Source: Kibdelosporangium sp. MJ126-NF4 | Lineage (GTDB): Bacteria; Actinomycetota; Actinomycetes; Mycobacteriales; Pseudonocardiaceae | DNA length: 64,000 bases | NCBI RefSeq assembly: GCF_000826545.1 | Contig: NZ_CDME01000007.1 | Coordinates: forward strand, 62,001 to 126,000 | Reading direction: 5' to 3' | Shown here: piece after piece, positions 17,410 through 27,781 of the stretch | How the letters are laid out: each line of letters begins with the position of its first letter | Numbering within the stretch: position 1 is the stretch's first letter | Position numbers and translations under genes: made by a program | The notes under the pieces: model-generated | The model's database searches: none | Told to the model about the DNA's origin: nothing | What the model saw: only the letters and a program-made list of their open reading frames with translations

Positions 17410-18726
17410 TCACTCCGCGAAGAGCCGCATGTCAGCGACGAACGCCCCAGCCGCACCACCAGCGGTTCGACCTATCCACACCGGATAGCATCCGTCTCCC
17501 CAGCCACTGGCAAAGGCCAGCAAGTTCGCGCCGGACACCTCATCATCGAACTCTGCCGTCGCCGCGTCCGGAATGACGGTCGCGCTGAGCGGGTTCTCAT
17601 CAACAGGGAAGAAGCCGGCGATCCGAGGTATCGCTGCGGCGTCGGCAAAGCAGGCCATGCCGCCGTCAACGTCGAAACAAAAGGCTTCTCCATCCCGCAA
17701 CAGCCGTGGATCCTCGCTGGGCAGGAGGGCAAGCTCCCAGGATTCCACCGGTTCGTCGCGGATCAGGACACCAGCCGCCGCCACCCGCGGATCCATGCCG
17801 ATTCCCTCCGTCCCCCGGGCCACGTTGACGACGAAGTCGTATTCTCCCGGAGAAACCGTTACGGTGTAAGGCTCTCGATCCGCGGCGAAGTAGTCGTCCG
17901 GAGCGCACGCGACGATACGTCCAGTCGGCATCCGCAGCCGCCCGATGGTGTGCGGCTTGATTACGACTCGCTCCCCACCCACGACCATAGAGCGCTCAGG
18001 CTCATTCAGACTGACGACCTGCGGATCGGGTCGCATCGGCACAGGTGGCCGCCACAGCGGCTCCCTGAAGGGAACCACTGCGACATCAGGTGGTGGTTGA
18101 CCACTGTGCACCAGCCGGAGACCGGCCATGTGCTGCGGCAACAGCGGCTTCAGCCGCCAGACATCTCCGTCGCCGAACATACGCGCCAACATGCCGAGCG
18201 GATCGTCGGACGCTGCGTTATCAGCTGCCTTCGCGTCCGGCGTGACATCACCAGTAAAGAGCAATGCCCTCCAGTCGCCGAACTCCGGAGCGGAGACCCC
18301 GAGTGCCTCGGCAGACACTTCCATGGTGCGTTCACCGTGGTCAGTGGTCACCGTTATGCCACTATCCGGGTAGTGAGTGCGGGAGATCTTGCGCGACGCG
18401 GCCGGGTCGAACTCGCCCTGCCCCTGATCCGCGTACTGCCATTCGACTTCTTCGACGAGAACGAGTCGCCCACCATCCACTCGCCGGAAGTCACGTTTGA
18501 TCAAGCGGCGAAGGTGTTCGTCGAAACCCCAGATCAGGCACACGTGATGTAGCCACGACACCTCGATCAGAGCCTGCGGCTTCCCATCCGAGAACAGCAG
18601 GACCGCATACTGTTCGCCGGATCGGTCACGCTCGGAGGCCTCCGCAGCTCGGAGTGGCCCTGCTACCGCGCGGGCAACCGGATCCCAGCCTTCACAATAG
18701 ATAAAGTCGATCTTCTCGCCCGCCAC
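17410..18726 (-). CDS. DUF4241-domain protein, possible cargo immunity or control protein
   Basis: This 438-residue protein has a clear C-terminal DUF4241 domain from about residue 255: IGRLRMPTGRIVACAPDDYF, then PYTVTVSPGEYDFVVNVA, and near the end GDGCYPVWIGR and FVADMRLF. The N-terminal half is unrecognised and begins VAGEKIDFIYCEGWDP. I chose the GTG at 18726 (GGGGAG five bases upstream). The frame extends to a TTG at 18747. It converges on the nuclease cargo, with stops 29 bp apart. A nuclease held in the producer needs control, so immunity is a reasonable hypothesis, but no catalytic or binding residues prove it. Confidence 0.65.
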   Translation of the reverse strand: MAGEKIDFIYCEGWDPVARAVAGPLRAAEASERDRSGEQYAVLLFSDGKPQALIEVSWLHHVCLIWGFDEHLRRLIKRDFRRVDGGRLVLVEEVEWQYADQGQGEFDPAASRKISRTHYPDSGITVTTDHGERTMEVSAEALGVSAPEFGDWRALLFTGDVTPDAKAADNAASDDPLGMLARMFGDGDVWRLKPLLPQHMAGLRLVHSGQPPPDVAVVPFREPLWRPPVPMRPDPQVVSLNEPERSMVVGGERVVIKPHTIGRLRMPTGRIVACAPDDYFAADREPYTVTVSPGEYDFVVNVARGTEGIGMDPRVAAAGVLIRDEPVESWELALLPSEDPRLLRDGEAFCFDVDGGMACFADAAAIPRIAGFFPVDENPLSATVIPDAATAEFDDEVSGANLLAFASGWGDGCYPVWIGRTAGGAAGAFVADMRLFAE

Positions 18727-18875
18727 GAAGACTCCCCTCGGCGACAACGTCGGAGCGGAAAATCAAGACCCGCACCGCGGACAACGTACACCGAGATCGA
18801 CTGGACCGTGACAGGAGAGCACTCACACCGACAACAGGAATCAAATATCCCGAGCTTCTTGGTGGTTGTCCGGCC

Positions 18876-19160
18876 TCAGCGACCAGGGCGTGATTCTTTT
18901 TTGGGCAATGCCATGGGGATCATGCGCATGGCGGCGCCCGCCACGGCAGCATTGCCCGCCTGATCCTGCCCCGCGGAAAGAGTGGGCTGAGCAGCGGGAA
19001 CGGTTTTGCTGTCCATGGTCTTGGCGGTTTGGGCGTTGCCCACCACGGCAGGCACGAGCACCAGCGGTGTTGTGCCCTTGTCTGCGGCGGCAGTGGTGCG
19101 GAGTTCCTGGGCTGTCACGGCTGGGGCGGGTGGGCGCTGGGGCGGGAGAAGTTCGGTCAT
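18876..19160 (-). CDS. 94-residue eCIS-associated protein sharing the cargo leader motif
   Basis: The last gene of the eCIS operon starts 11 bp after the ATPase stop, with GGAG before the ATG. The protein is Pro/Ala-rich (MTELLPPQRPPAPAVTAQEL) and mostly low-complexity. Residues 61-78 read LSAGQDQAGNAAVAGAAM, closely matching the cargo's SAGQNAVGNSAVAAA, and the conserved block lies at residues 63-76 in both proteins. This suggests a shared docking or packaging signal, a minimal cargo, or a decoy/adaptor. No enzymatic domain can fit. Confidence 0.7.
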   Translation of the reverse strand: MTELLPPQRPPAPAVTAQELRTTAAADKGTTPLVLVPAVVGNAQTAKTMDSKTVPAAQPTLSAGQDQAGNAAVAGAAMRMIPMALPKKESRPGR

Positions 19161-19171
19161 GGTCGCTCCGG

Positions 19172-21234
<2,063 letters not shown>

Positions 21235-21238
<4 letters not shown>

Positions 21239-22899
21239 CCACCCGAGAAGGTCAGGGTCCGGCCACCCAGCCAGACGACATCGGGAACATCCGCCAACAG
21301 CCCACCGCGCAGCAGGTCCGAATGCCGCCGCCCCAACGGAATCCGGACCTGTACGGCATCAGCGCCGTACCGGACCACAGCGGAGAGGTCCGCGAAACGG
21401 GACAGTGCCAGCACAGGATCGGGCGTTTCCCGCGCATGCCAGAGAGTCCACGCGATCATGCCCAGCCCGACCGACGCGGCCAACGTCACGCTGCGCTCCA
21501 GCGACGCGTCCTGGGCGAGCGGCACCGCGCGGCGTTCGACAACCAGTGCCTGGACAACCGAATCGACACGGGCAGCATGGCCGGACGCCGCCGCGACGAG
21601 CCGCGAGTCAGGTGATCCGCAGGTCCACAGTGGAGATCGCCACGGCAGCCGCGACACCGGATCACCCCGAAGTGGACGGACATCGGTCACGAAGGACACG
21701 CCCGCCGCCGCCAGGTCGCGCATGCACCCGGCGGGTAGCGAACCTCGAACGAGCACGGAAGGCCGACCGCATCCCTCCCAGTGCGCAAGCAGACCGGCCA
21801 CATCCGACGACCACGCGACCGGGAACGTGCCCAGCGCGTCGACGAGCAGCAACCGGCCGCCCACGCCCATGATCACGAGCGGTTCACCGGGGTCATGACC
21901 ACGGCACAAGGACAACGCCAGCACGGCGTCCAGCACAGGCAGAGCGGGCCGCACCTGCCGGGCGAAATCGGTCAGGTCCGGCACCGAGTCCAGCCCGGCG
22001 AACGCGGCAGCCGAGGCGTTGTCCTCCGGAGTACGCCGCCAGCCCCTGGCAACGGCACCCAACACCTTGTACGCCAATGCAGCAGCGAAAAGAGGAGCCT
22101 CCTCGGCCATGTCGAGACCGTCGAGAGCCGGGCCGATCGCGTCCAGATACCCGATCCGCGCCAGCGGCCCGGCGAGCAGGAACGGCAGCACTGAGCCGAC
22201 CTCGGTCTCGCCCCGAGCGGCTCGCACCGAGACCGGCTGGGCAGCAACGGGGTGATCCGCCGGAACGGGCGTGGGAAGGGATTCCAGGAACCGTTCCACA
22301 TCGGCACCGGAAGCCAGTTCCGTGCCACCGTGGTCGGCGAGTTCCGCGCCATGACGGCGGGCCAGCTCCTCGGCCACCTGACTGACCACAGCAGACGATT
22401 CCCGAGCCAGTGAGCGCAGGAAGACCCGCAAGGACTCCTCAGGCAACAAGGCCAGCAACGGCTCCAGATCGTCGCGCTGGGCCAGTTCGGCGAACAACGC
22501 GCCCACCGACCGGACATCCGCCGGGGACACAGCCGCGAACGACTCCATGAAGGACTCGGCGCTGCCGGACGGCTGTTCGTCGCCCGCCGCGACCACCTCC
22601 ACCGAGGCGGCCGACACGGGCGACATGACGACTTCGGCGGGTGGGCCGCTGCTGCCGAACCACTGCCCTGAACCGAGCCGGACCGTGACAGTCACCGGCT
22701 CGGTGATCTCCACGTCCGGGCCGTCCTCGGTGAGGTACCCGGCGAACTCGGCCCCCAGCAGGTCCGGCAGTTCGTTCACGACCAACTGGATGAGCCCATG
22801 GGGATCAGGGCCCCAGCTCCACCCACCGCGCCGGGTCACGGTCACCGTGCAGTCGCGCACGATGATCTCGTCGATGACCTGCGCGGTGGGCGTGCTCAT
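21235..22899 (-). CDS. eCIS tape-measure-like protein (CIS_TMP type)
   Basis: This 554-residue protein starts MSTPTAQVIDEIIVRDCTVT. It contains VGSVLPFLLAGPLARIGYLD near residue 220 and EEAPLFAAALAYKVLGAVARG, a pattern resembling the protein annotated as the contractile-injection-system tape measure, encoded beside the AAA+ ATPase in Afp/PVC clusters. The assignment rests on gene order and weak similarity. There is no coiled-coil tape visible, and the C-terminal half (about 330-554) is not recognised. Its start and stop overlap both neighbours by four bases. Confidence 0.6.
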
Positions 22900-23423
22900 G
22901 GCAGCTTCGCCGTTTCGAGCCTGCCCGCGAAGCCCGCCACCAGGACGAGCAGCGCGTGCTCACCGGAGCCGACGGCCACCGGCAGCGTGGTGTCCTGTGT
23001 CCCGGCTGGGATCTCGCCGACCAGTGTGTGGATGTCCTGGCCGTCGGAGATCAGGGCGAGCACCTTGGTCACCTCGCCGACCGGTGCGGGCACCTTGATG
23101 GCCAGGCCCGCAGCGGTCAGCGTCAGCGCGTCCTGCCACGCCTTCAGCCGCACCAGGACCGGTTTGGGTTTCTTCGTGTCGTCCAGTTCGACCCCGAAGG
23201 CCAGTGCGTCGGTGAACACACCGGGCTCGTCTGCGGCAGCTGCCACACCGAGTTGGCTTTCACTCAGCGGAAGGGCCGCGGACCGGCCGCTGTCCAGCGC
23301 CAACCGCAACGGCAGTTCGTCGCCGACGAGCGCGGCCACGGACGTCGGCGGGCTGGCGCCGGTCAGCGACAGGGCTCCGACGACGTGGTTGAACTCCTTC
23401 ACGTACACCACGGACAGGCTCAT
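22896..23423 (-). CDS. hypothetical eCIS-operon protein
   Basis: A 175-residue soluble protein (MSLSVVYVKEFNHVVGALSL...) with alternating hydrophobic strands and no recognised domain. The open frame extends further upstream, but the ATG at 23423 follows the preceding stop by two bases and fits operon spacing. Its placement between a fibre-like protein and the tape-measure-like protein suggests a structural or assembly role. That is all the sequence supports. Confidence 0.7.
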   Translation of the reverse strand: MSLSVVYVKEFNHVVGALSLTGASPPTSVAALVGDELPLRLALDSGRSAALPLSESQLGVAAAADEPGVFTDALAFGVELDDTKKPKPVLVRLKAWQDALTLTAAGLAIKVPAPVGEVTKVLALISDGQDIHTLVGEIPAGTQDTTLPVAVGSGEHALLVLVAGFAGRLETAKLP

Positions 23424-23425
23424 CC

Positions 23426-24565
23426 TCAGCCACCTCCGTTCGTCGGCGGGACCGTTGCCAGCACCAGGAAGTCGACAGCGCCCGGTCCTTCGGAGAACCC
23501 GGGCGGTGAGGTCGAGAGGTCGTACGTCCGCACCCGGCACCGCACCCGCCGGTCACCGTCCACAGTGACCTCGACGGGATGTCGCACGACGAACACCTCG
23601 GACGTGGCCGAGGCTCGGGCGGACACCTGGACGTGCAACACCACCTGGCCGTCGGCGACCTGATCCGGCGTCACGCCCGTCGGCAACGGCAGCAGCATCC
23701 CGTCGGTGGCGGTGCCGGTCGCGACAAACACACTGCCCGCCGAGATACGGCCGGAGAAGCTGCCCGCGATGGACAGGTTCCCGTTGGCCGCCATGGTCAT
23801 CAACGGTGAGATTGCCCCGTTGCCCTTGTACAGACCGAAAACCAGGCTAGGCTGCTCGCCACCGGACAGCACGACAGCAGGCTGTCCCTCCTGCACCGCG
23901 GGTTTGGTCCGCAGCGCCAAGGTTCCGGACCGCGCGGACACGCTGTCGGCACGCACACCGGCATATCGTGGCCCGACACCGCGTGCTTTCGCCGACACAG
24001 CGGTGAAATGGCCTCCTGTCCATTGCACATAGCCGAGCAGGATGAGCCACCGCACCGGCGGTTCGGCCGGTGCCGCGGCCACGGACGGCGGCTGCTGGTC
24101 GGCGACCAGCAGTTCGTCGCCCAGACGTCCGAAAAAGATCTGGTACGACTCCTCCACCCTGGTCTGCCCGCCCGCCCCGGCGCACGACTCCTGCGGCGGT
24201 CGGGCGGGAGGATCACGGTCGACAGCGGTGAGGAACAGCGGATAAGGCGAGTTCGTGTCCATGTCCGCGCCGTTGACCTGCTCGAAGTCGCTCTCCCGCA
24301 GCACGACCGGCTCCGGCACGAGCACTTCCCGGCCGGTGCCGTCGATCGCGAGCCCCGCCGACACGGTCACCTCGACATACCGGACGTTGGTCGCCGGGTC
24401 CGTCCGGTTCTCCGTGACCAGCTCCAGACCTTCGGCGATGCCCCAGTCGTGCAGGTGCCGCGCGTGCCGGGCGGCCCCGGCACGCGCATACGCCACGGTG
24501 GCCGTGAGGTCGGCGGCGGCGAGGATCTGGCCTTCGAGGAACGTGGGTCGCAACGGCCCGGTCAT
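23426..24565 (-). CDS. eCIS surface/fibre-like protein C (third GQxL paralogue)
   Basis: This 379-residue protein begins MTGPLRPTFLEGQILAAADL and continues to GIAEGLELV, a version of the GQxL...D...G...GLxV start shared with the two upstream genes. The rest is beta-rich, with a repeat-like middle (NGNLSIAGSFSGRISAGSVF) such as is seen in tail-fibre proteins. Phage-like fibres attach to the baseplate and recognise surfaces. That role is inferred. It overlaps the preceding gene by four bases. Confidence 0.65.
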   Translation of the reverse strand: MTGPLRPTFLEGQILAAADLTATVAYARAGAARHARHLHDWGIAEGLELVTENRTDPATNVRYVEVTVSAGLAIDGTGREVLVPEPVVLRESDFEQVNGADMDTNSPYPLFLTAVDRDPPARPPQESCAGAGGQTRVEESYQIFFGRLGDELLVADQQPPSVAAAPAEPPVRWLILLGYVQWTGGHFTAVSAKARGVGPRYAGVRADSVSARSGTLALRTKPAVQEGQPAVVLSGGEQPSLVFGLYKGNGAISPLMTMAANGNLSIAGSFSGRISAGSVFVATGTATDGMLLPLPTGVTPDQVADGQVVLHVQVSARASATSEVFVVRHPVEVTVDGDRRVRCRVRTYDLSTSPPGFSEGPGAVDFLVLATVPPTNGGG

Positions 24566-26517
24566 GTCTGCTCACCGGACTTCTGGCCACGCGGTGCCCT
24601 CGGCCGCCGGGCGGCGGGTTTCGCTTCCTCCTGGCCCGGACCGCTCTCCAGCTCCTCCAGCCGCGACTCCAACCGGTCCGGCAGCGCCCCGCGGACCTCG
24701 GTCACCTGCTCCTGTGCCGTCCCGAGCTGTGTCCTGAGCCCTTCCAGCGCGGCCGTCAGCTCCGTCACCTGAGTGCGCAACGCGGCCAGCTCGTGCAGGC
24801 TGTCCGTCACTTCGCTCGGTGTCGTGTAGACCTGCTCGTGCAACGCCTTGGGCTGGGTCTCGCCGGGCGCGGGCGTGAGCAGCAGCTGCAGCATCTCGGC
24901 CAGGTCACCGGTCTGCGGCCAGTCCTTGAGCACCGCGTCGGAGTACGGACGTGCCAACGGGTCCTCGCCGGGGAACGTCGGTGTTCTGAACTCGGGCGTG
25001 GGCTTGCAGCACACGCGCGCGGCGAGCTCCCGAAGCCGGTACAGCTTGGGCAGCCATTCGCCGTACTGCGATCCGCCCGGCAGCACCTGTTCCCTGGTCG
25101 CCGTGCAGACGCGCACGACATCGCAGTCGTCGAACTCGAGGCTGGCCAGCAGGACGTCGGTGTCAGCGCAGTCGACGCAGGGCGGGTTCAGGGTGGAGCA
25201 CGCGGCGTCGGTGACGAATCGGCGCACCGCGATGGTCAGCCGCGCCGATGCCTCGGCGATCTGGTGCAGCTCGGCGATCGTGAGCTTCAGGCCGCTGTCC
25301 GGCTCCGGCGACGGCAGCAGCTGCGGCACGTTGATCTGCGCCACCGCACCACGCAGCGAACAGTCCGCCAGCGTGCCCGACCGTTCCAGCCGTCCGAGCA
25401 GCCACTCCCTGATCTGGCCGAGGTCCGACCGGAACTCGACCTGCAGCGCCGCGCTCAGCGGCGTGCCCTGCGCGACCAGCCGCACCTCAAGCGGCGACGA
25501 CGGATCGCCGCCGGTCGGCACAACGCGGGCTTTGGTCTCCGTGACGACCGCGCGGGCGATCGAGCGGCGCAGCGCGTTCGGCCACACCGTCTCGTTGTCG
25601 GTACCGGCCAGCCGTTCGCAGGCCCGCCCCAGCAGGGCACGGGCCTCCTCGACCGGGCTCAGCTTGTGGTCCGCGACCAGCTTCTGCTGCCCCGCCGGGG
25701 CGTAGGTGTCGTACCGGGCGATGGCGCTGGCCAGCGCACGCACGTGCTCGGTCATCTCGCGAGCCGCGGACGGCGCCGGTGTGCCGTCTCCCGATTTCTG
25801 AAGCCACTCGACGCTGGTGGCGTACCGCAGGGCGTCCGTGCTGTCGAACTGGAACGTCCGGCCCGAGTGGAGCGTGGCCGCGAACATCGCGTCGGTGTAG
25901 AACCCGAAGCGCTGGCCAAGGTCACGCACGGGCGTGTACTTGCGTTTGTCGCCCAGGCTCGCCAGCAGCCGGGTGCCCGGGTTGTGCCGGTGGTCGTCGG
26001 TGTCGTCGCATTTGACCACGAATCGGAACGCCTCACGGATCCGAGACGGCACGCATCCCGGCGTGGGACACGGCTCCTCGGTGGCGTACGGTGCGACCGG
26101 GTCGACCGACAGTTCCTCGTACCGCACGAAAAGGCCGTAGCGGCGCGAGCCCTCGTCGTCGCACGGGTCGCCGCAGTCCACGCCGAGCGAGCTGACCCGC
26201 AGCTCACGCAGCAACGCCTGGACGTCGACCTGTTCCTTGCAGTTGAGCACGATGTCGTTGCCCGCGCAGTCCAGTGCGTGCCCGGCGTGCACCACGACCT
26301 TGCCGCCACCGCACGGGTCGCAGCTGACCTCCAGCCCGCACACCACGCCCGGCCCGGACAGGTTCCTGTTGTGCAGCCGGGACTTGCCCGTCGTGTACTC
26401 GACCAGCAGCCCGAGGTCGTCCTCGGTGAGCAACTGGCCCGCGAAGAAGCGGGGCCGCACGAACGCCGACGGCCGGGCCGACGTCCCGCCGCAGCCACAT
26501 CCGCAGTCTGTTCGCAT
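24562..26517 (-). CDS. eCIS baseplate/fibre-associated protein B (second GQxL paralogue)
   Basis: A 651-residue protein beginning MRTDCGCGCGGTSARPSAFV, then RFFAGQLLTEDDLGLL and GPGVVCGLEV. It is Cys-rich early (CGCGCGG, CDPCGGG, CGDPCDDEG) and has several more paired cysteines, which could bind metal or form disulfides. The C-terminus holds a heptad-like coiled coil (LHELAALRTQVTELTAALEG) and a basic tail. I chose the ATG at 26517, where AAGGAG precedes it. The frame runs further upstream but overlaps the neighbour. The function is unknown. Shared architecture and placement point to a structural accessory of the baseplate. Confidence 0.7.
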   Translation of the reverse strand: MRTDCGCGCGGTSARPSAFVRPRFFAGQLLTEDDLGLLVEYTTGKSRLHNRNLSGPGVVCGLEVSCDPCGGGKVVVHAGHALDCAGNDIVLNCKEQVDVQALLRELRVSSLGVDCGDPCDDEGSRRYGLFVRYEELSVDPVAPYATEEPCPTPGCVPSRIREAFRFVVKCDDTDDHRHNPGTRLLASLGDKRKYTPVRDLGQRFGFYTDAMFAATLHSGRTFQFDSTDALRYATSVEWLQKSGDGTPAPSAAREMTEHVRALASAIARYDTYAPAGQQKLVADHKLSPVEEARALLGRACERLAGTDNETVWPNALRRSIARAVVTETKARVVPTGGDPSSPLEVRLVAQGTPLSAALQVEFRSDLGQIREWLLGRLERSGTLADCSLRGAVAQINVPQLLPSPEPDSGLKLTIAELHQIAEASARLTIAVRRFVTDAACSTLNPPCVDCADTDVLLASLEFDDCDVVRVCTATREQVLPGGSQYGEWLPKLYRLRELAARVCCKPTPEFRTPTFPGEDPLARPYSDAVLKDWPQTGDLAEMLQLLLTPAPGETQPKALHEQVYTTPSEVTDSLHELAALRTQVTELTAALEGLRTQLGTAQEQVTEVRGALPDRLESRLEELESGPGQEEAKPAARRPRAPRGQKSGEQT

Positions 26518-26519
26518 GA

Positions 26520-27767
26520 TCAGCGCTCCTTCACAAAGAACCAGCTCTCGAAGACATCCCCGCCCGCGCCGGTGCCCGATGTCCACGGCCCGATCCCGGA
26601 CGGCGGAAGCTCACAGCCCCGGCGGTGCTGTTCCTGTTCCTGCTGGGCCGACTCGTCGGTCACCGGTTCGAGGTAGGGGACCTTGCCGCCGACGTTCGTT
26701 CCGTCGACCGGGCGGCAGCAGCGGTCGAGGATGAACGCCGCCCGGATCGTCACCAGCACCCGGTCGCCGTCCTGCAGCACTTCGCGGGTGGTCTGCCGGT
26801 ACCGGAAGTCCTGGGTGAACTCGTGGTCGGTCTCGCCGGGCTCCTCGAACTTGCCGCCCATGTACCAGGTGGAGGCGTTGCGACCGGCGCCGCCCTCGAT
26901 CACCTGGATCTCGACGACGCCGGGTTGCAGCGAGTCGACCCGGATGTCGCCGGAGAACCGGACGACCAGGCCGCCGTCCTCGTTCTGCGTGCCCAGCAAC
27001 GCTTTCGCCTCGTCCACACTGTACGTGTGGCCATGGATCCAGTTGACTCCCGTGATCACGGTCGGCACGTACCTGCCGAACGGGCGCCGGATGTTCATGT
27101 GGATCTGGTCGGACCGCAGTGGCTGGTGGAAGTCGACGTCGTCGATCCTGGCCAGCCACAACACCTTGTGCTCACACCGTGAGCAGCACGTGTCGCAGCG
27201 CTCGTCGCGCGGCGGCTCGCACCCGGTGACGCGGATCGCGTAGCTCTCCTCGGTGAAGCCGAACTCGCAGTCGGAGTCGTCCGCGCAGCCGTCGTTGTAC
27301 ACGGCACGTGTGGGCTCCACGGCGCGCTCGCAGTACTCGACGCCGACCCAGACCGTGGTTTTGTCACGCTCGTCTTCCGGCAGCGCGCTGTACAGGTCGA
27401 TCACGCAGCCGTCGCGGACGACGACTTCGTTGCCGTCGCAGTCGACGCCGAGCCCTGACGTGATCCGGATCTTCGCCTTGCGCCGCCGACGCTCGGCATC
27501 CGTGCCAGCGTCCGTGTCGGTGTCGGTCGGTGTCTCGGCCTCGGCTTCGTCGTGGTGGTGGACCGGTTTCACCTTCAGGCCGCACACGACGCCGTAGCCG
27601 AGCAGGCAGCGCATCCGCAACTTCAGCTTCTCGCGGAAGTACTCCTGCTCACGCTGGAAGTCCCTGGCGCTGAGCATCTGGCCGTGGAAGTACCTCAGTC
27701 TGCGCAGCGGTGGCATGTCGAAGCCCGCCGCCGCTGTGTCCGTGGTCTCCGTGTGTGTTTCAGTCAT
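26520..27767 (-). CDS. eCIS baseplate/fibre-associated protein A (first GQxL paralogue)
   Basis: This 415-residue protein has LRYFHGQMLSARDFQREQEY at residues 24-43 and GYGVVCGLKV at 58-67, the best form of the shared N-terminal module. Later it has several Cys pairs (YNDGCADDSDC; CEPPRDERCDTCCSRCEHK). The ATG at 27767 is very close to AAGGGGAG. A TTG at 27785 overlapping the upstream stop is an alternative start. It belongs to the three-gene set following tail protein I. It has no known enzyme motif, and surface or fibre function is inferred. Confidence 0.7.
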   Translation of the reverse strand: MTETHTETTDTAAAGFDMPPLRRLRYFHGQMLSARDFQREQEYFREKLKLRMRCLLGYGVVCGLKVKPVHHHDEAEAETPTDTDTDAGTDAERRRRKAKIRITSGLGVDCDGNEVVVRDGCVIDLYSALPEDERDKTTVWVGVEYCERAVEPTRAVYNDGCADDSDCEFGFTEESYAIRVTGCEPPRDERCDTCCSRCEHKVLWLARIDDVDFHQPLRSDQIHMNIRRPFGRYVPTVITGVNWIHGHTYSVDEAKALLGTQNEDGGLVVRFSGDIRVDSLQPGVVEIQVIEGGAGRNASTWYMGGKFEEPGETDHEFTQDFRYRQTTREVLQDGDRVLVTIRAAFILDRCCRPVDGTNVGGKVPYLEPVTDESAQQEQEQHRRGCELPPSGIGPWTSGTGAGGDVFESWFFVKER

Positions 27768-27781
27768 CTCCCCTTGTCCTC

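Noticed and set aside
24793..26676. 627-codon plus-strand open frame
   Set aside because: It is a complement shadow of the Cys-rich eCIS protein, without ribosome site or recognisable domain.
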